Shown here: piece by piece, positions 45,638 through 54,793 of the stretch
How the letters are laid out: the number at the start of each line of letters is the position of its first letter
Numbering within the stretch: position 1 is the stretch's first letter
From: Leptospira andrefontaineae
GTDB lineage: Bacteria > Spirochaetota > Leptospiria > Leptospirales > Leptospiraceae
Assembly (NCBI RefSeq): GCF_004770105.1
Contig: NZ_RQEY01000026.1
Coordinates: forward strand, 168,273-232,272
Reading direction: 5' to 3'
DNA length: 64,000 bases
Made by a program: the position numbers and the translations under genes
Notes under the pieces: model-generated
The model's input: the letters and a program-made list of their open reading frames with translations, nothing else
Databases searched by the model: none
Told to the model about the DNA's origin: nothing

Positions 45638-46561
45638 GTGGCCATGCAAAGGCTTGATTTCGGTCTTTCGGATAACCACGGAGAGGCGGAAGAATTCTGC
45701 AAGTTACTGAATCGTTCTGCTTTAAGTATTTGTTATGGATTGCCAATTTCTCTCAGAACGGAGGCAGTCTTATTCTTATATAAATATTCCCAAAATAGCG
45801 TAACGGAAGGATTTAATTTTTTAAGAAAATATTATAGTCCAAGTTATTCCATTTTATATTGGATTAACGAATCCGCTCATGCTTTGCCTTGGGAAAATCC
45901 TTGGCTCACCTTACTTCTAGAATCTCATTCTTCTGCGTTATTACTTCATTCTCTGGACGATCATTTAACAGACGGCTCATTAAGAGCGAATCATATCATT
46001 CTGCAACTTAGGACAGAGGCATGGACCAGATACGCACAATCCAGCAAATTATTCGGTAGAGAAGTGCATGACGGTGTTTTGATCGCAGAGGAGTTCATAG
46101 ATAGATATTTCAAATCCATCGTAGATCTAGGAATTGCAGAAAGTTTAGAGGCTCATCTTTCTAGATTTCGTTCTCAAATGGGAATTTGGTCCTTACAGCC
46201 CTACTTACTTGCCAGGTCTTTCTTTTCTAAAGACCAAGCAGAACATGTAAGAAGAATGTATGAATTTTTTGGAGTGGCTTGGAGACTTTTGGATGATTAT
46301 CAGGATCTAAGCGAGGATTTGGAGAATGAAGATATATCTTCTATGATCTATTTCCTTCCGGAAGACAAAAGGCAAGATTGGAAAAGGGATAAAAAACGGG
46401 AAATTTTAGGACTTTTAGAAGAGATACAATTAGAAAGACAGATCTCCGATCTAATTAATTCTTATTTGAATGAAGCTTCAAAACTCGCAGAAGATCTACA
46501 TTTACCTAAATATGCAAATTCCTTACTTTCCTTAAAAATTACGGAACCAAGCCGTGCCTGA
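45638..46561 (+). CDS. Class 1 isoprenoid-synthase-fold protein
   Basis: The 307-residue all-helical protein has the two Asp-rich motifs of prenyl-transferring or terpene-forming enzymes: DDHLTD (Asp107-Asp112) and DDYQD (Asp219-Asp223), about 110 residues apart as in this fold. Otherwise it is divergent from housekeeping farnesyl or octaprenyl synthases; it lacks the usual GGKxxR start. Related divergent members include ComQ-type peptide prenyltransferases and poorly known isoprenoid enzymes. The start is a GTG at 45638, or an ATG at 45644, without a visible ribosome site. Its stop lies inside the next gene (8-base overlap), so function is likely shared with the signal-peptidase-like protein. 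Confidence 0.75.
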   Translation: MAMQRLDFGLSDNHGEAEEFCKLLNRSALSICYGLPISLRTEAVLFLYKYSQNSVTEGFNFLRKYYSPSYSILYWINESAHALPWENPWLTLLLESHSSALLLHSLDDHLTDGSLRANHIILQLRTEAWTRYAQSSKLFGREVHDGVLIAEEFIDRYFKSIVDLGIAESLEAHLSRFRSQMGIWSLQPYLLARSFFSKDQAEHVRRMYEFFGVAWRLLDDYQDLSEDLENEDISSMIYFLPEDKRQDWKRDKKREILGLLEEIQLERQISDLINSYLNEASKLAEDLHLPKYANSLLSLKITEPSRA

Positions 46562-47648
46562 ATCTTTTAGGAAGAAGATATTCTCTTCTTTTGCCGTCTT
46601 TTCTTCAGTGAGATTTACTTTTTCTTTTATTTTAAATCTGTTCTTACCACCGACCGGCTTTTGGATCTTAAAAGATATTCGCTCTTCCGTTATTTTGACC
46701 TCGGTTGTTTATTTTTCTCCTATTTTAATTTTATCTCTCTTTCGATTTTTAGGCGGAGGTTTTTTATCATATTTACTCTTTTGGATTTTTGTATTAGGAA
46801 TATTTGTTTATCCATTTGCACTTTTCTATTTCACCCGAAAGAGTTATTTTAAATACGAAGAAGAGAAAAATTTTTTCTTATTCTTTCCTTACGGAAAAAT
46901 TTACATATTTGCTGCTTTTCTAATGTTCTCAATGGCGGTTTCGTATTTCGGAACCAAACTTGTAAGAGAATTCTGGATAGACGTTTATGAAATCAGATCG
47001 GATTCGATGGAGCCTAATTTTCAAAGAGGAGATTTTGTCATAGTCCAAAAATCGGGTTTTGAACTGAAAAGAGGAGAGCCAATCTTAAAAAGAACGGAAG
47101 AAAATGTAATTCTTCCTTCTCGAATTATTGGTTTGCCTCGAGATACGGTTTCTTATAAATATTCCCAGGAAAATCTTCCTGCTTTGACTGAAATTTTTGT
47201 GAATGGGATACCAATCCGCTCCGGAGAATTCAATCGTGATTTTGTAAATCTGGATGAGAATGGAGAAAGGACTAATCTGAATCATTCCCTGGATGAAACG
47301 AATTTAGGAAAAACTTATAAAACTGTTTATTCTCAAGAAAATCCCCAGTCTGTTTTTTCTCTTTTTTTATATTTTCCATTCAAAGTTATCACTCTGGGCA
47401 ACGATCAATATGTAGCCTTGGAAGATAATCGGACCTATGGGATTGTCCCTATCTTCTATCCTCCATTAGAAAAAAAGGATATAGTCGGAAAAATTTCTAT
47501 TCGAATATTTTCCATCAATTGGAGAGATTCAGAATGTAGGGATCTGGAAGAAGGATCTATTAAACTTTCTAGGCATCTGGAATGTGAAAAAACTTTTCAG
47601 AAACTTAATAAAGCCCGGATCCGCTGGAAAAACATAGGCTCCAATTAA
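46554..47648 (+). CDS. Signal peptidase I-like membrane protein lacking the catalytic lysine
   Basis: The 364-residue protein has four hydrophobic segments in residues 1-140, more than the one or two of ordinary LepB, then an S26 domain. The nucleophile box is kept: IRSDSMEPNFQRGDFVIVQ, Ser151. The general-base box, normally x-K-R-x-x-x-x-P-G-D, reads PSRIIGLPRD: Ser189 stands where lysine is expected and the GD glycine is Arg. The last box is also altered (VALEDNRTYGIVP instead of GDNRxxSxDSR). It may be an atypical Ser-only peptidase, a pseudo-enzyme or a substrate carrier. It overlaps the isoprenoid-synthase-fold gene by eight bases. Confidence 0.8.
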   Translation: MPESFRKKIFSSFAVFSSVRFTFSFILNLFLPPTGFWILKDIRSSVILTSVVYFSPILILSLFRFLGGGFLSYLLFWIFVLGIFVYPFALFYFTRKSYFKYEEEKNFFLFFPYGKIYIFAAFLMFSMAVSYFGTKLVREFWIDVYEIRSDSMEPNFQRGDFVIVQKSGFELKRGEPILKRTEENVILPSRIIGLPRDTVSYKYSQENLPALTEIFVNGIPIRSGEFNRDFVNLDENGERTNLNHSLDETNLGKTYKTVYSQENPQSVFSLFLYFPFKVITLGNDQYVALEDNRTYGIVPIFYPPLEKKDIVGKISIRIFSINWRDSECRDLEEGSIKLSRHLECEKTFQKLNKARIRWKNIGSN

Positions 47649-47649
47649 A

Positions 47650-49737
47650 TTAACCTAAGTATTCCACGACTAATAAAGCCATATCATCTTGGTTTTGAAA
47701 TTCCCCTTGGAATGCTTGCACACCATGAATGACTGAGTCACAGAGATCTTCGGGAGATTGATCGGAATTTTTTCTAAGTAAATCAGACAAACGATCTTCT
47801 CCGAAAAATTCTCCTTCCGTATTTCTGGAATCAGGAATTCCATCTGTGTATAAAACTACCTTGTCTCCGGGTCGCAAATCCACTGATTCCGTTTGGTAAG
47901 TGGTTGGGATTGCTTCGTAAATTGCGACACCTTTAGGTCTGTAAAATTCCACTACTCCACCTTTTCTTAAAACAAGACACTCCGGATGTCCTGCATTCGC
48001 GATCAATGTTTTGCCTGATCTGAGATCCACGGTCACTAAGGTTGCAGTGATAAAATGACCATCTAGTTTTCCTTCGAATTGATTACGAATATGTAAAAGA
48101 AGAGAAGATGGATCTTGCAAAAGAATGGACCAATCTCCCAGGGTCATTTTTAACATGGATGCTAAAAGTGCGGCGGAAACTCCATGGCCGGTGACATCTC
48201 CGATGAACATTCCTAAAGAACTTGTAGAAGGATCATAGATCACATCCAATAAGTCTCCCCCTATCTCCATCATCGGTTTGTATCTATATGAGATCTTTGC
48301 ATTCGGTATAACTGGAAGTTCTCTAGGTAGAAGTGCATTCTGGATCTTTCCTGCAATAGAAAGATCTTTCGCTAAAATTCTTCCTTTTTGTACAAGTTCC
48401 GCTTTTTGGAGTTCTATAATTTGAGTTCTTTCTTCCACCTTTGTTTCTAAGGATTCGTTTAAGGATTTAAGTTTACCTTCCGATTTTTCTAATGCTCTAA
48501 AAACTTCCGCGTATCTTTTGGCGAGAGCTAAGCTGAATAATAATGTTAGGCCTAAAAAACTTTCATTCACCCAGGGTTGTGCCTGGCCGAAACCTGCAAA
48601 ACTTAGAACAGTATAAAAAGACGATACCGCAACTAAAATTAAACCTGTGACCACCCATCTGAAGGAAAGAATGCTACTCCATCTATATCTGAAAAATATA
48701 TATAGAGTATTCATATAAAAGAATACTAATATGACTAAGAATATATGGAAGGCGATTTTTCCGAAGTATTGGTGCCCTCCTGTGATCCCATATTCCAATG
48801 AAGGCCAGATAGTCAGAAGAATAAAAAGAAATTGTAATATTCTTCCGGGAACATTTCTGGGTGCCTGGAAAATCCCAATTGTAAATTCATAAAATAAAAT
48901 GGGGAGAAATGCTCCCAGAGAATATCCGAAAATCACCCAGGTCCAAGGAGAATCCACTATATATTGGAACCATCCTTCGTAGGCAGGATACCAGATCGCT
49001 AAAGATAAGTTTAAAAGAGAAAAGGATAGATTAAATTTATCTTGGGGCCTTCTGATATAAATAAACGCAAAAAAGAAGAAAGAAAAAAACTCCAAGGAGC
49101 TGAATAATAATACTCTAAGCGCTTTTAGTAGATATACGGTTTGTATCTCTGAAAAACTGCCCACTACAGGATCTTCCATCATGTTCCTTGGCCCATTGAA
49201 AGGAAATAATTGTAGTGCCAGAGTAACTTCTTCGTTTTGGAAAGGAATGACTACGATCCTGGGTTTGGAGGAATCTTCCGATTCTCCTGGCACGATCATC
49301 TGTTCTTTTCCTTCCGATTTTACTCCTAGATAACAACCGGATGGACAAAAAGGTATATAAGCAGAAAGTAATATATCCAGATCGTTCTTACTTCTTTTAA
49401 CCGAGTGGAAGAATACGAAAGAGGGATCCTTTTGTTTTGGATTATAGTTCGAGATATTAGAAGGTGCGGCTAAGAAAGATTCTATTTTGTATGAATCCTG
49501 GCCGGAAGGATTTTCAGAATTTTGTCCCGGTAAAACAGGGAAATGTCCGTGGAAAAAATTTCCCGCGGGAATTTCAGAAAATGCCCAATTAGAAATTATA
49601 TAAGGACTTTTATCTTGTTCCCAATTTGTTGATGGGGTTTCCGTTCCAGAGATTGGGTCGGGGCCGGAAGATCCACATCCCAGTAGGAGGGCCAGCAAGA
49701 GAGAAACGATAGGTTTCTTTAGATTTTTTATTTTCAT
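47650..49737 (-). CDS. 7TM-linked SpoIIE-type serine phosphatase lipoprotein
   Basis: The 695-residue protein starts with a signal ending LLLGCGSS, so a lipid anchor is likely. An extracytoplasmic region of about 170 residues follows, then seven membrane helices (about 205-405) of the 7TMR-DISM kind, a coiled coil (LNESLETKVEERTQIIELQK), and a SpoIIE/PP2C phosphatase domain from about 460. Metal and catalytic aspartates occur in EIGGDLLDVIYD, FIGDVTGHGVSAALLASML, VVLYTDGIPDS and QDDMALLVVEY. Such phosphatases act on anti-sigma antagonists or similar switch proteins. No partner gene is adjacent. It converges with the peptidase-like gene, one base apart. Confidence 0.9.
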   Translation of the reverse strand: MKIKNLKKPIVSLLLALLLGCGSSGPDPISGTETPSTNWEQDKSPYIISNWAFSEIPAGNFFHGHFPVLPGQNSENPSGQDSYKIESFLAAPSNISNYNPKQKDPSFVFFHSVKRSKNDLDILLSAYIPFCPSGCYLGVKSEGKEQMIVPGESEDSSKPRIVVIPFQNEEVTLALQLFPFNGPRNMMEDPVVGSFSEIQTVYLLKALRVLLFSSLEFFSFFFFAFIYIRRPQDKFNLSFSLLNLSLAIWYPAYEGWFQYIVDSPWTWVIFGYSLGAFLPILFYEFTIGIFQAPRNVPGRILQFLFILLTIWPSLEYGITGGHQYFGKIAFHIFLVILVFFYMNTLYIFFRYRWSSILSFRWVVTGLILVAVSSFYTVLSFAGFGQAQPWVNESFLGLTLLFSLALAKRYAEVFRALEKSEGKLKSLNESLETKVEERTQIIELQKAELVQKGRILAKDLSIAGKIQNALLPRELPVIPNAKISYRYKPMMEIGGDLLDVIYDPSTSSLGMFIGDVTGHGVSAALLASMLKMTLGDWSILLQDPSSLLLHIRNQFEGKLDGHFITATLVTVDLRSGKTLIANAGHPECLVLRKGGVVEFYRPKGVAIYEAIPTTYQTESVDLRPGDKVVLYTDGIPDSRNTEGEFFGEDRLSDLLRKNSDQSPEDLCDSVIHGVQAFQGEFQNQDDMALLVVEYLG

Positions 49738-49800
49738 TTCGCATAACCATTTTTGGCTTCTTACGTTTGTTTATAAGAGCATGGTCCGTTGTATAGCCTT

Positions 49801-50691
49801 TTAACCTGCGTCTTTTGCACAACGGAACCCAAAATGATGATATTCCGGATAATTTTGAGGAACATGTGCTCTTCTTTTAGAACCCCTTGCATAACTTGAG
49901 GGCCACCACCAAGATCCGCCTTTTAAGGTTTTTTTATCAAAACCCGGACAGTTATCTTCTCCTTCGCAAGGTCCTTTCGGATCTTTCCCGCTGCAAGATT
50001 CTCCACATACTTTGTAATTTTCGGAGTACCAATCTTGGACCCATTCCCAGGAATTTCCGGCCATATCAAATAATCCATACACTCCTGCCGGCCTACTTCC
50101 TACAGGAGCAGTGGGCATTAAATTTGGAGGATTGATTTTTTTATAAACACAACCTTTTCTTTCGTCTTCTTCGATGACGGCTAACTTACAATTTGCAGGT
50201 TTGTTCCCCCAAGGAAATAAATTTCCTTTAGGACCTCTGGCTGCCTTTTCCCATTCCGCTTCTGTCGGAAGTCTTTTACCCACCCATTCACAATATTCTT
50301 TTGCAGTATACCAACTCACTCCAAGTACAGGCTGTTTTGGTTTTAGATAGAGATCACCGTAGGCGGGACCGATATAATCGCAGGTACCGTTAAAGAGGCA
50401 GTCTTTGCAGGAACCTTCTTCTATACATTTGCTAAAGTCTTCATTTGTGACTTCGTAAAGATCTATGAAGAAGTCGCTGATATAAATTTTTTGTTCGGGT
50501 GCTTCGTCCGGATCGTGAGTATTACTACCCCTGATAAAATATCCTTCCGGAATACACTGCATTCCTTTGATCTTTTTTCCGTAGCAGGGTTTGCTCGGGT
50601 CAGGAGACCCAAGCACATGAGGAGCTGCTAGAAAGATTATGGATAAAAATAAAATAATAAAATGGATCGGACGAAAGGAGTATGAGTTCAT
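49801..50691 (-). CDS. Exported FGE-sulfatase (SUMF1/EgtB) domain protein
   Basis: From the ATG at 50691 the product has 296 residues (the longer frame adds one TTG codon). The signal FIILFLSIIFLAAPHVLGS indicates export. The formylglycine-generating-enzyme-like domain shows CIPEGYFIRGSNTHDPDE, IDLYEVTNEDFSKCI, VSWYTAKEYCEWVGKRLPTE, EWEKAARG, GLFDMAGNSWEWVQDWY and a late FGFRCAKD. Many members are non-catalytic binding proteins; cysteine pairs here (CKDCLFNGTC, CGESC) suggest disulfides. It precedes the SpoIIE phosphatase gene on the same strand by about 60 bases. Role unknown. Confidence 0.87.
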   Translation of the reverse strand: MNSYSFRPIHFIILFLSIIFLAAPHVLGSPDPSKPCYGKKIKGMQCIPEGYFIRGSNTHDPDEAPEQKIYISDFFIDLYEVTNEDFSKCIEEGSCKDCLFNGTCDYIGPAYGDLYLKPKQPVLGVSWYTAKEYCEWVGKRLPTEAEWEKAARGPKGNLFPWGNKPANCKLAVIEEDERKGCVYKKINPPNLMPTAPVGSRPAGVYGLFDMAGNSWEWVQDWYSENYKVCGESCSGKDPKGPCEGEDNCPGFDKKTLKGGSWWWPSSYARGSKRRAHVPQNYPEYHHFGFRCAKDAG

Positions 50692-50810
50692 CAAACCTGG
50701 AAGAATCCTTTCCCAAGAGGATTCGACCGGGTAGGTTCTTATGCAAGAGAAAAATTGATCGGGAAGAAAGGACCTTCTTCCCTAATTCAAAAGTTTTTGA
50801 CCGGAAATTT

Positions 50811-51968
50811 TTACAGGATAAAAAGTGGAACGCTACAAGAGGAAAAATCTATACTTCCTTGTTCAGTAGAATTGTTCCCGTTGGAATCAGTCATAGTGTA
50901 AACGTAATAGCCGGAGCCACCGGAGAAGGAGATGGTTCCTGTCCCAGTCAGATCCCCAGCCAAGGTGAAGGATACTTTTCCTGCTCTAGGAAGACAATCT
51001 ATGTATTTCCATTTCACAGGTTCATCTACTGAAAGTGTTAATGTGAAATTTTTCTCTACATGGACTACTTGTAAGGAACCCGCACTCCAGAGTCGGTACC
51101 AGGATAAAGGATTAGAGTCGCTTCTATCCGCTCCGTACTGTAGAGAACTCAAAGAAGAAACCTGGTGAGAAAAGATAAGATTCGATCCGGAGTAACCTTC
51201 TCTCAAAACGGAAACGTCTTGCGAATAAGAAGAAATTCCAGGAGAAGTTCCAGTGAGAATATTATTCCAAGTCAAAGAGTAAGCTAGATTGGTTGTTGGA
51301 GTTCCCGCAGCATAAGAAAGTGGTGCGCCTGTTCCGGTCACCTTTACTGAAACTCCTTGGAATGAGTTTTCGATGGTACGATTTACTCCAATTTTCAGAT
51401 TCGTACCGTTTTGTACGAATGGAGAAGAAGCGGAAAGATTGCTCCAAATATTTTCAGTTAGCCCATCGATTACCCAATTGCTAAAAGGTAAAAATCTGCA
51501 ATTCCCAAATTCTTTAGAAACTAAGAAAGAAGAAGAAGGATCGTTTCCATCCAAAATATAATCTAAGAAGTCGTACGCGTTTGCATCCGTAGAGTTTACT
51601 TGTCTGGAGTAATTTCCTCCTCCCCAACAGTTGAATGAAAAATTATAAGCTTCAAGTTCTCCGAAATCAGGTCCTTTATTCCAAAGTCGATGTCCTAAAG
51701 AGCTGATCCTTTCCGGCCAACCGATTTGATTTCCTCGGATTGCAACTGATGCACCTTCTCCGCTTAAACCTTCCATGGAACCGGATACTGGATCCATAGC
51801 CGAACTTAAAGCCTCTGCAATTTGGTCCCTATTCGTAAGTAAGGATAATGCGACCAAATCGTTTGCTTTGGAACTTTTATCTTCCTGAGAGCAATAAAAT
51901 AGAAAGAAAACAGAAATAAGGACAGATAGAAATACTCTCAAATAGGGGAGAAAACGATTCAAAATCAT
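50811..51968 (-). CDS. Large hypothetical lipoprotein
   Basis: The 385-residue protein starts MILNRFLPYLRVFLSVLISV and reaches a lipobox LFYC (about residue 26). The mature part is rich in Ser, Gly and Thr with short beta-strand-like blocks (SLTWNNILTGTSPGISSYSQ, LSYAAGTPTTNLAYS), a few cysteines (NCWGGG, FGNCRFLP) and a repeat-poor C terminus. No known family is evident. It may be a surface-exposed lipoprotein. It stands alone, with no operon partner. Confidence 0.6.
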   Translation of the reverse strand: MILNRFLPYLRVFLSVLISVFFLFYCSQEDKSSKANDLVALSLLTNRDQIAEALSSAMDPVSGSMEGLSGEGASVAIRGNQIGWPERISSLGHRLWNKGPDFGELEAYNFSFNCWGGGNYSRQVNSTDANAYDFLDYILDGNDPSSSFLVSKEFGNCRFLPFSNWVIDGLTENIWSNLSASSPFVQNGTNLKIGVNRTIENSFQGVSVKVTGTGAPLSYAAGTPTTNLAYSLTWNNILTGTSPGISSYSQDVSVLREGYSGSNLIFSHQVSSLSSLQYGADRSDSNPLSWYRLWSAGSLQVVHVEKNFTLTLSVDEPVKWKYIDCLPRAGKVSFTLAGDLTGTGTISFSGGSGYYVYTMTDSNGNNSTEQGSIDFSSCSVPLFIL

Positions 51969-52178
51969 AATAAATACTCTGTAAAAACGGGAAAAAACCT
52001 GGGTTCTCTACTAGATTAACCTATAAGACTGCATGTTTTTGCGTAAAACCCTATCTCTTTATTACAAAATTCGGGTTTTTGAGCAAAAAAAATGGTTCAA
52101 AGAATAGTTTGCTTGCTAGGTTCCAAAGAAGACTAAATATAACCGATTTCAATACAAACGTTAAGGGGTTAATCAAAA

Positions 52179-52628
52179 ATGAAAAAATCACTCGTTTTAT
52201 TTGTCGTTTTGGCGGCGTTTTTAGTTGGCGAATCTGTATTTGCTGATGCGCTTCCAGTAGTCGGAAAATGGAAGACTATAGATGACGAAGACGGTAAAGA
52301 AAAGTCCGTAGTAGAACTCTACGAGCAAGGTGGCAAAATTTATGGAAAGATTGCTAGCTTAAGAGATCCTTTGGATAAAGATGGCAAACCAAAAGTTTGC
52401 ACCAAATGTGAAGGTGCAGATAAAGACAAACCGGTTATCGGTCTTGTTATTATCAAAGGTTTGAGTCTAGATGATGACGAGTATACCGGCGGAACCATCA
52501 TGGATCCGAACAACGGCAAAACATATAAATGCAAACTAAAAGCCACTGACGGTGGTGCTAAATTGAACGTTAGAGGGTTCATCGGTTTTTCATTGATCGG
52601 TAGAACTCAAACTTGGCTTAAAAAATAA
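52179..52628 (+). CDS. DUF2147 exported protein, copy 1
   Basis: The 149-residue protein has a signal peptide (MKKSLVLFVVLAAFLVGESVFA, cut after FADA). It carries the DUF2147 pattern: VVGKWKTIDDEDGKEKSVVE, GGKIYGKIASLRDP, VCTKCEGADKDKPVIGLVII, GGTIMDPNNGKTYKCKL, NVRGFIGFSLIGRTQTW. The CTKCEG pair could form a disulfide. AAGGGG precedes the ATG. It is about half-identical in reading to the next gene, so a tandem duplication is likely. The family has no proven role. Confidence 0.88.
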   Translation: MKKSLVLFVVLAAFLVGESVFADALPVVGKWKTIDDEDGKEKSVVELYEQGGKIYGKIASLRDPLDKDGKPKVCTKCEGADKDKPVIGLVIIKGLSLDDDEYTGGTIMDPNNGKTYKCKLKATDGGAKLNVRGFIGFSLIGRTQTWLKK

Positions 52629-52640
52629 AATTCCAAGTAG

Positions 52641-52662
52641 CGGGGAGGATTCTCCCCGTTTT
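52641..52662 (+). terminator. Rho-independent terminator after the first DUF2147 gene
   Basis: CGGGGAG (52641-52647) and CTCCCCG (52652-52658) pair perfectly around a 4-base loop and TTTTATTT follows. It lies 13 bases after the stop and 30 before the next start, so the second copy needs read-through or its own promoter. Confidence 0.8.
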
Positions 52663-52687
52663 ATTTCTATTTTAACGAGGTGATTTG

Positions 52688-53137
52688 ATGAAGAGAACGG
52701 GCGCAATATTCTTATTCGTATTATTTTTTGCGGGAGCATTCAGTCTTTCCGCAGATCCTGCTCCTGTTACGGGAGTATGGAGAACATTCAACGATGCTGG
52801 AACGAAAGAAGAATCTACAGTTGAGATCTATGAGAAGGACGGAAAAATTTTCGGAAAGATCCTAAGCCTTATCGATCCAAATGATAAAGATGGAAAACCT
52901 GCTCGTTGTACCGAATGTGACGGACCTGAAAAAGATAAACCTATCCTAGGAATGGTTATCATCAAAGGATTAGGAGCTGACGGGGACAAATGGACCGGCG
53001 GACGTATTTTAGATCCAAATGACGGAACTTGGTATAAATGTAGCCTAAAAGCAACCGAGGGCGGAAAAAAATTAGAAGTCCGTGGTTATATCGGATTCTC
53101 TCTGATTGGTCGCTCCCAATTCTGGCAGAAAAAATAA
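52688..53137 (+). CDS. DUF2147 exported protein, copy 2
   Basis: The 149-residue protein starts at the ATG at 52688; the frame opens one codon earlier with TTG. ACGAGGTG lies upstream. The signal is KRTGAIFLFVLFFAGAFSLS. The domain follows the first copy closely: VTGVWRTFNDAGTKEESTVE, DGKIFGKILSLIDP, RCTECDGPEKDKPILGMVII, TGGRILDPNDGTWYKCSL, EVRGYIGFSLIGRSQFW. It is probably periplasmic. The order and close size support a local duplication. Confidence 0.86.
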   Translation: MKRTGAIFLFVLFFAGAFSLSADPAPVTGVWRTFNDAGTKEESTVEIYEKDGKIFGKILSLIDPNDKDGKPARCTECDGPEKDKPILGMVIIKGLGADGDKWTGGRILDPNDGTWYKCSLKATEGGKKLEVRGYIGFSLIGRSQFWQKK

Positions 53138-53277
53138 TCTTCAGATCATTTGATTCGGGGAAGGGTTCGCCTTTTCCCGAGTTTAAACCGTTTTCTTCTT
53201 TCCTTAAGTTTATAATTATTCCTTTCAATAACTGAATTCTTTCTTTTCTTTCCGATTCGTTTTCCGAAATTTAAACT

Positions 53278-54792
53278 GTGACGGGCTTCTTTCGGGTCTT
53301 TCTACTCGGCTTCTTATTTTATTCTTATATAGTTTCCTGTTCTATTCTTAGGGAAACCATTCCTTCTCGCCCATTGAACGATGGGGCTATCTCTATTCTT
53401 TTAAAAATTGATAAAAACGCCAGAGAGGAATTTGAGAAGGTCACCTCTTGGGAAATTCCTTATACATTTATAGAGAAGGATCATAGTTATGCGGTGATCC
53501 ACAGGGATAAACTGAAGGCTTACGGTTTTCCTAAAGAAGGGATCAATATCGCGAAAGGGATGCCTTTCAAATATTATTCCGGAAATTACCAGGATTCATT
53601 ATCAGAATCCATCTTTGCATTAGCGGATATCAAAAAAGGTTATAAGGATAATATATTAAATTCTCATTATCTATTCTGGGTGCATAAACTTTTTCCGAAA
53701 CATTCTCAGTATAAGATAATCGGAAAATCGGCTAGAGGAAGAGAGATCCCCGCGATCTTACTCACTGATACGAATATCCCGGATGAAGATAAAATTTCAG
53801 TTCTATTCAATTGTGCACATCATTCCAACGAAGTTGTTTCTGTGGAACATTGTTATGATGTGATCTATGAACTTTTAGCTCATAAGAAGAAGTATTCCGA
53901 TATTTTTGCAAAGTTGAAGATCTGGGTAGTCCCAATCGTGAACCCGGACGGTTCTCGTGTGTTTTGGCATGAGAATATGTCTATGGGAAGAAAGAACGGA
54001 TATCCAGGTTGGGGACAGGTAACTGAAAAAGATAATCCAGGAGTGGATATCAATCGTAACTATCCATTCTTCTGGGGAAAGACAAAATCAAATCAAACTT
54101 CTTCCGTATCTAATAGTGTATTTTTCAGAGGACCTTATGCAGGCTCTGAACCTGAAACACAAGCAATGATGAATTTAGCGGAGAAGGAGAGGTTTGCCGC
54201 TTCTATCAGTTATCATGCATTTGCGAATTGTATCTTAGTTCCGTATACGATAGATGGGACTTCTAATCCGGAACCCGATCTGGTTTGGAGTTTGGGAAAA
54301 AGAATCGCTTCTTCCGTAGAGAGTAAAAATCCAAATCACAATTTCAGCGCTAAAAAAAATATCTACGGTGTGGATGGAGTAGACCAAGATTATTATTTCT
54401 TTAAATACGGAACTCTTGCTTATTTAATAGAATCTTCTCATTTGAATCCGCCTTATTCGGATGTTCCTAAAATTGTAGAATCTTTGAGGCCTGCTTGGAC
54501 GATCCTTTTGGAAGAAATTGCGGATGGAAGTAAACTTTACTTCAAGATCAAGGACGAACATGGGAGTCCATTAGTGGCAAATATCAAATTTGATAAGCTT
54601 CTTTTTTACCATGGAGAAGTGAGGACATCTCGTAAAGAAGATGGTATGTTCTTCCAATCCTTTCCGGGTATCCGCGGTATTAAGTTAAAAGTCGAAAAAG
54701 AAGGATATGAAACCGTTAACTGGGAAGGAACTACTTGGAGATCTTGGAAAGCGGTTGATATAGTTTTAAGGAAGAAGGCCCCGGCTCAATAG
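53278..54792 (+). CDS. M14-family zinc carboxypeptidase lipoprotein
   Basis: The 504-residue protein starts at a GTG at 53278 with a signal reaching YSYIVSCSIL (lipobox VSC). The M14 domain has FNCAHHSNEVVSVEH (zinc ligands His and Glu in HSNE), VVPIVNPDGSR, DINRNYPFFWG, SISYHAFANCILVPY (third zinc His) and LAYLIESSHLNPPY (catalytic Glu). The C-terminal 90 residues look like a small beta-sandwich, common in this group. It should remove C-terminal residues from peptides outside the cytoplasm. An EamA transporter gene starts one base after its stop. Confidence 0.9.
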   Translation: MTGFFRVFLLGFLFYSYIVSCSILRETIPSRPLNDGAISILLKIDKNAREEFEKVTSWEIPYTFIEKDHSYAVIHRDKLKAYGFPKEGINIAKGMPFKYYSGNYQDSLSESIFALADIKKGYKDNILNSHYLFWVHKLFPKHSQYKIIGKSARGREIPAILLTDTNIPDEDKISVLFNCAHHSNEVVSVEHCYDVIYELLAHKKKYSDIFAKLKIWVVPIVNPDGSRVFWHENMSMGRKNGYPGWGQVTEKDNPGVDINRNYPFFWGKTKSNQTSSVSNSVFFRGPYAGSEPETQAMMNLAEKERFAASISYHAFANCILVPYTIDGTSNPEPDLVWSLGKRIASSVESKNPNHNFSAKKNIYGVDGVDQDYYFFKYGTLAYLIESSHLNPPYSDVPKIVESLRPAWTILLEEIADGSKLYFKIKDEHGSPLVANIKFDKLLFYHGEVRTSRKEDGMFFQSFPGIRGIKLKVEKEGYETVNWEGTTWRSWKAVDIVLRKKAPAQ

Positions 54793-54793
54793 G

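Noticed and set aside
45609..45710. 33-codon frame MVKKRKFSNMWPCKGLISVF...
   Set aside because: It overlaps the start of the isoprenoid-synthase-fold gene in another frame, has no ribosome site and is probably chance.
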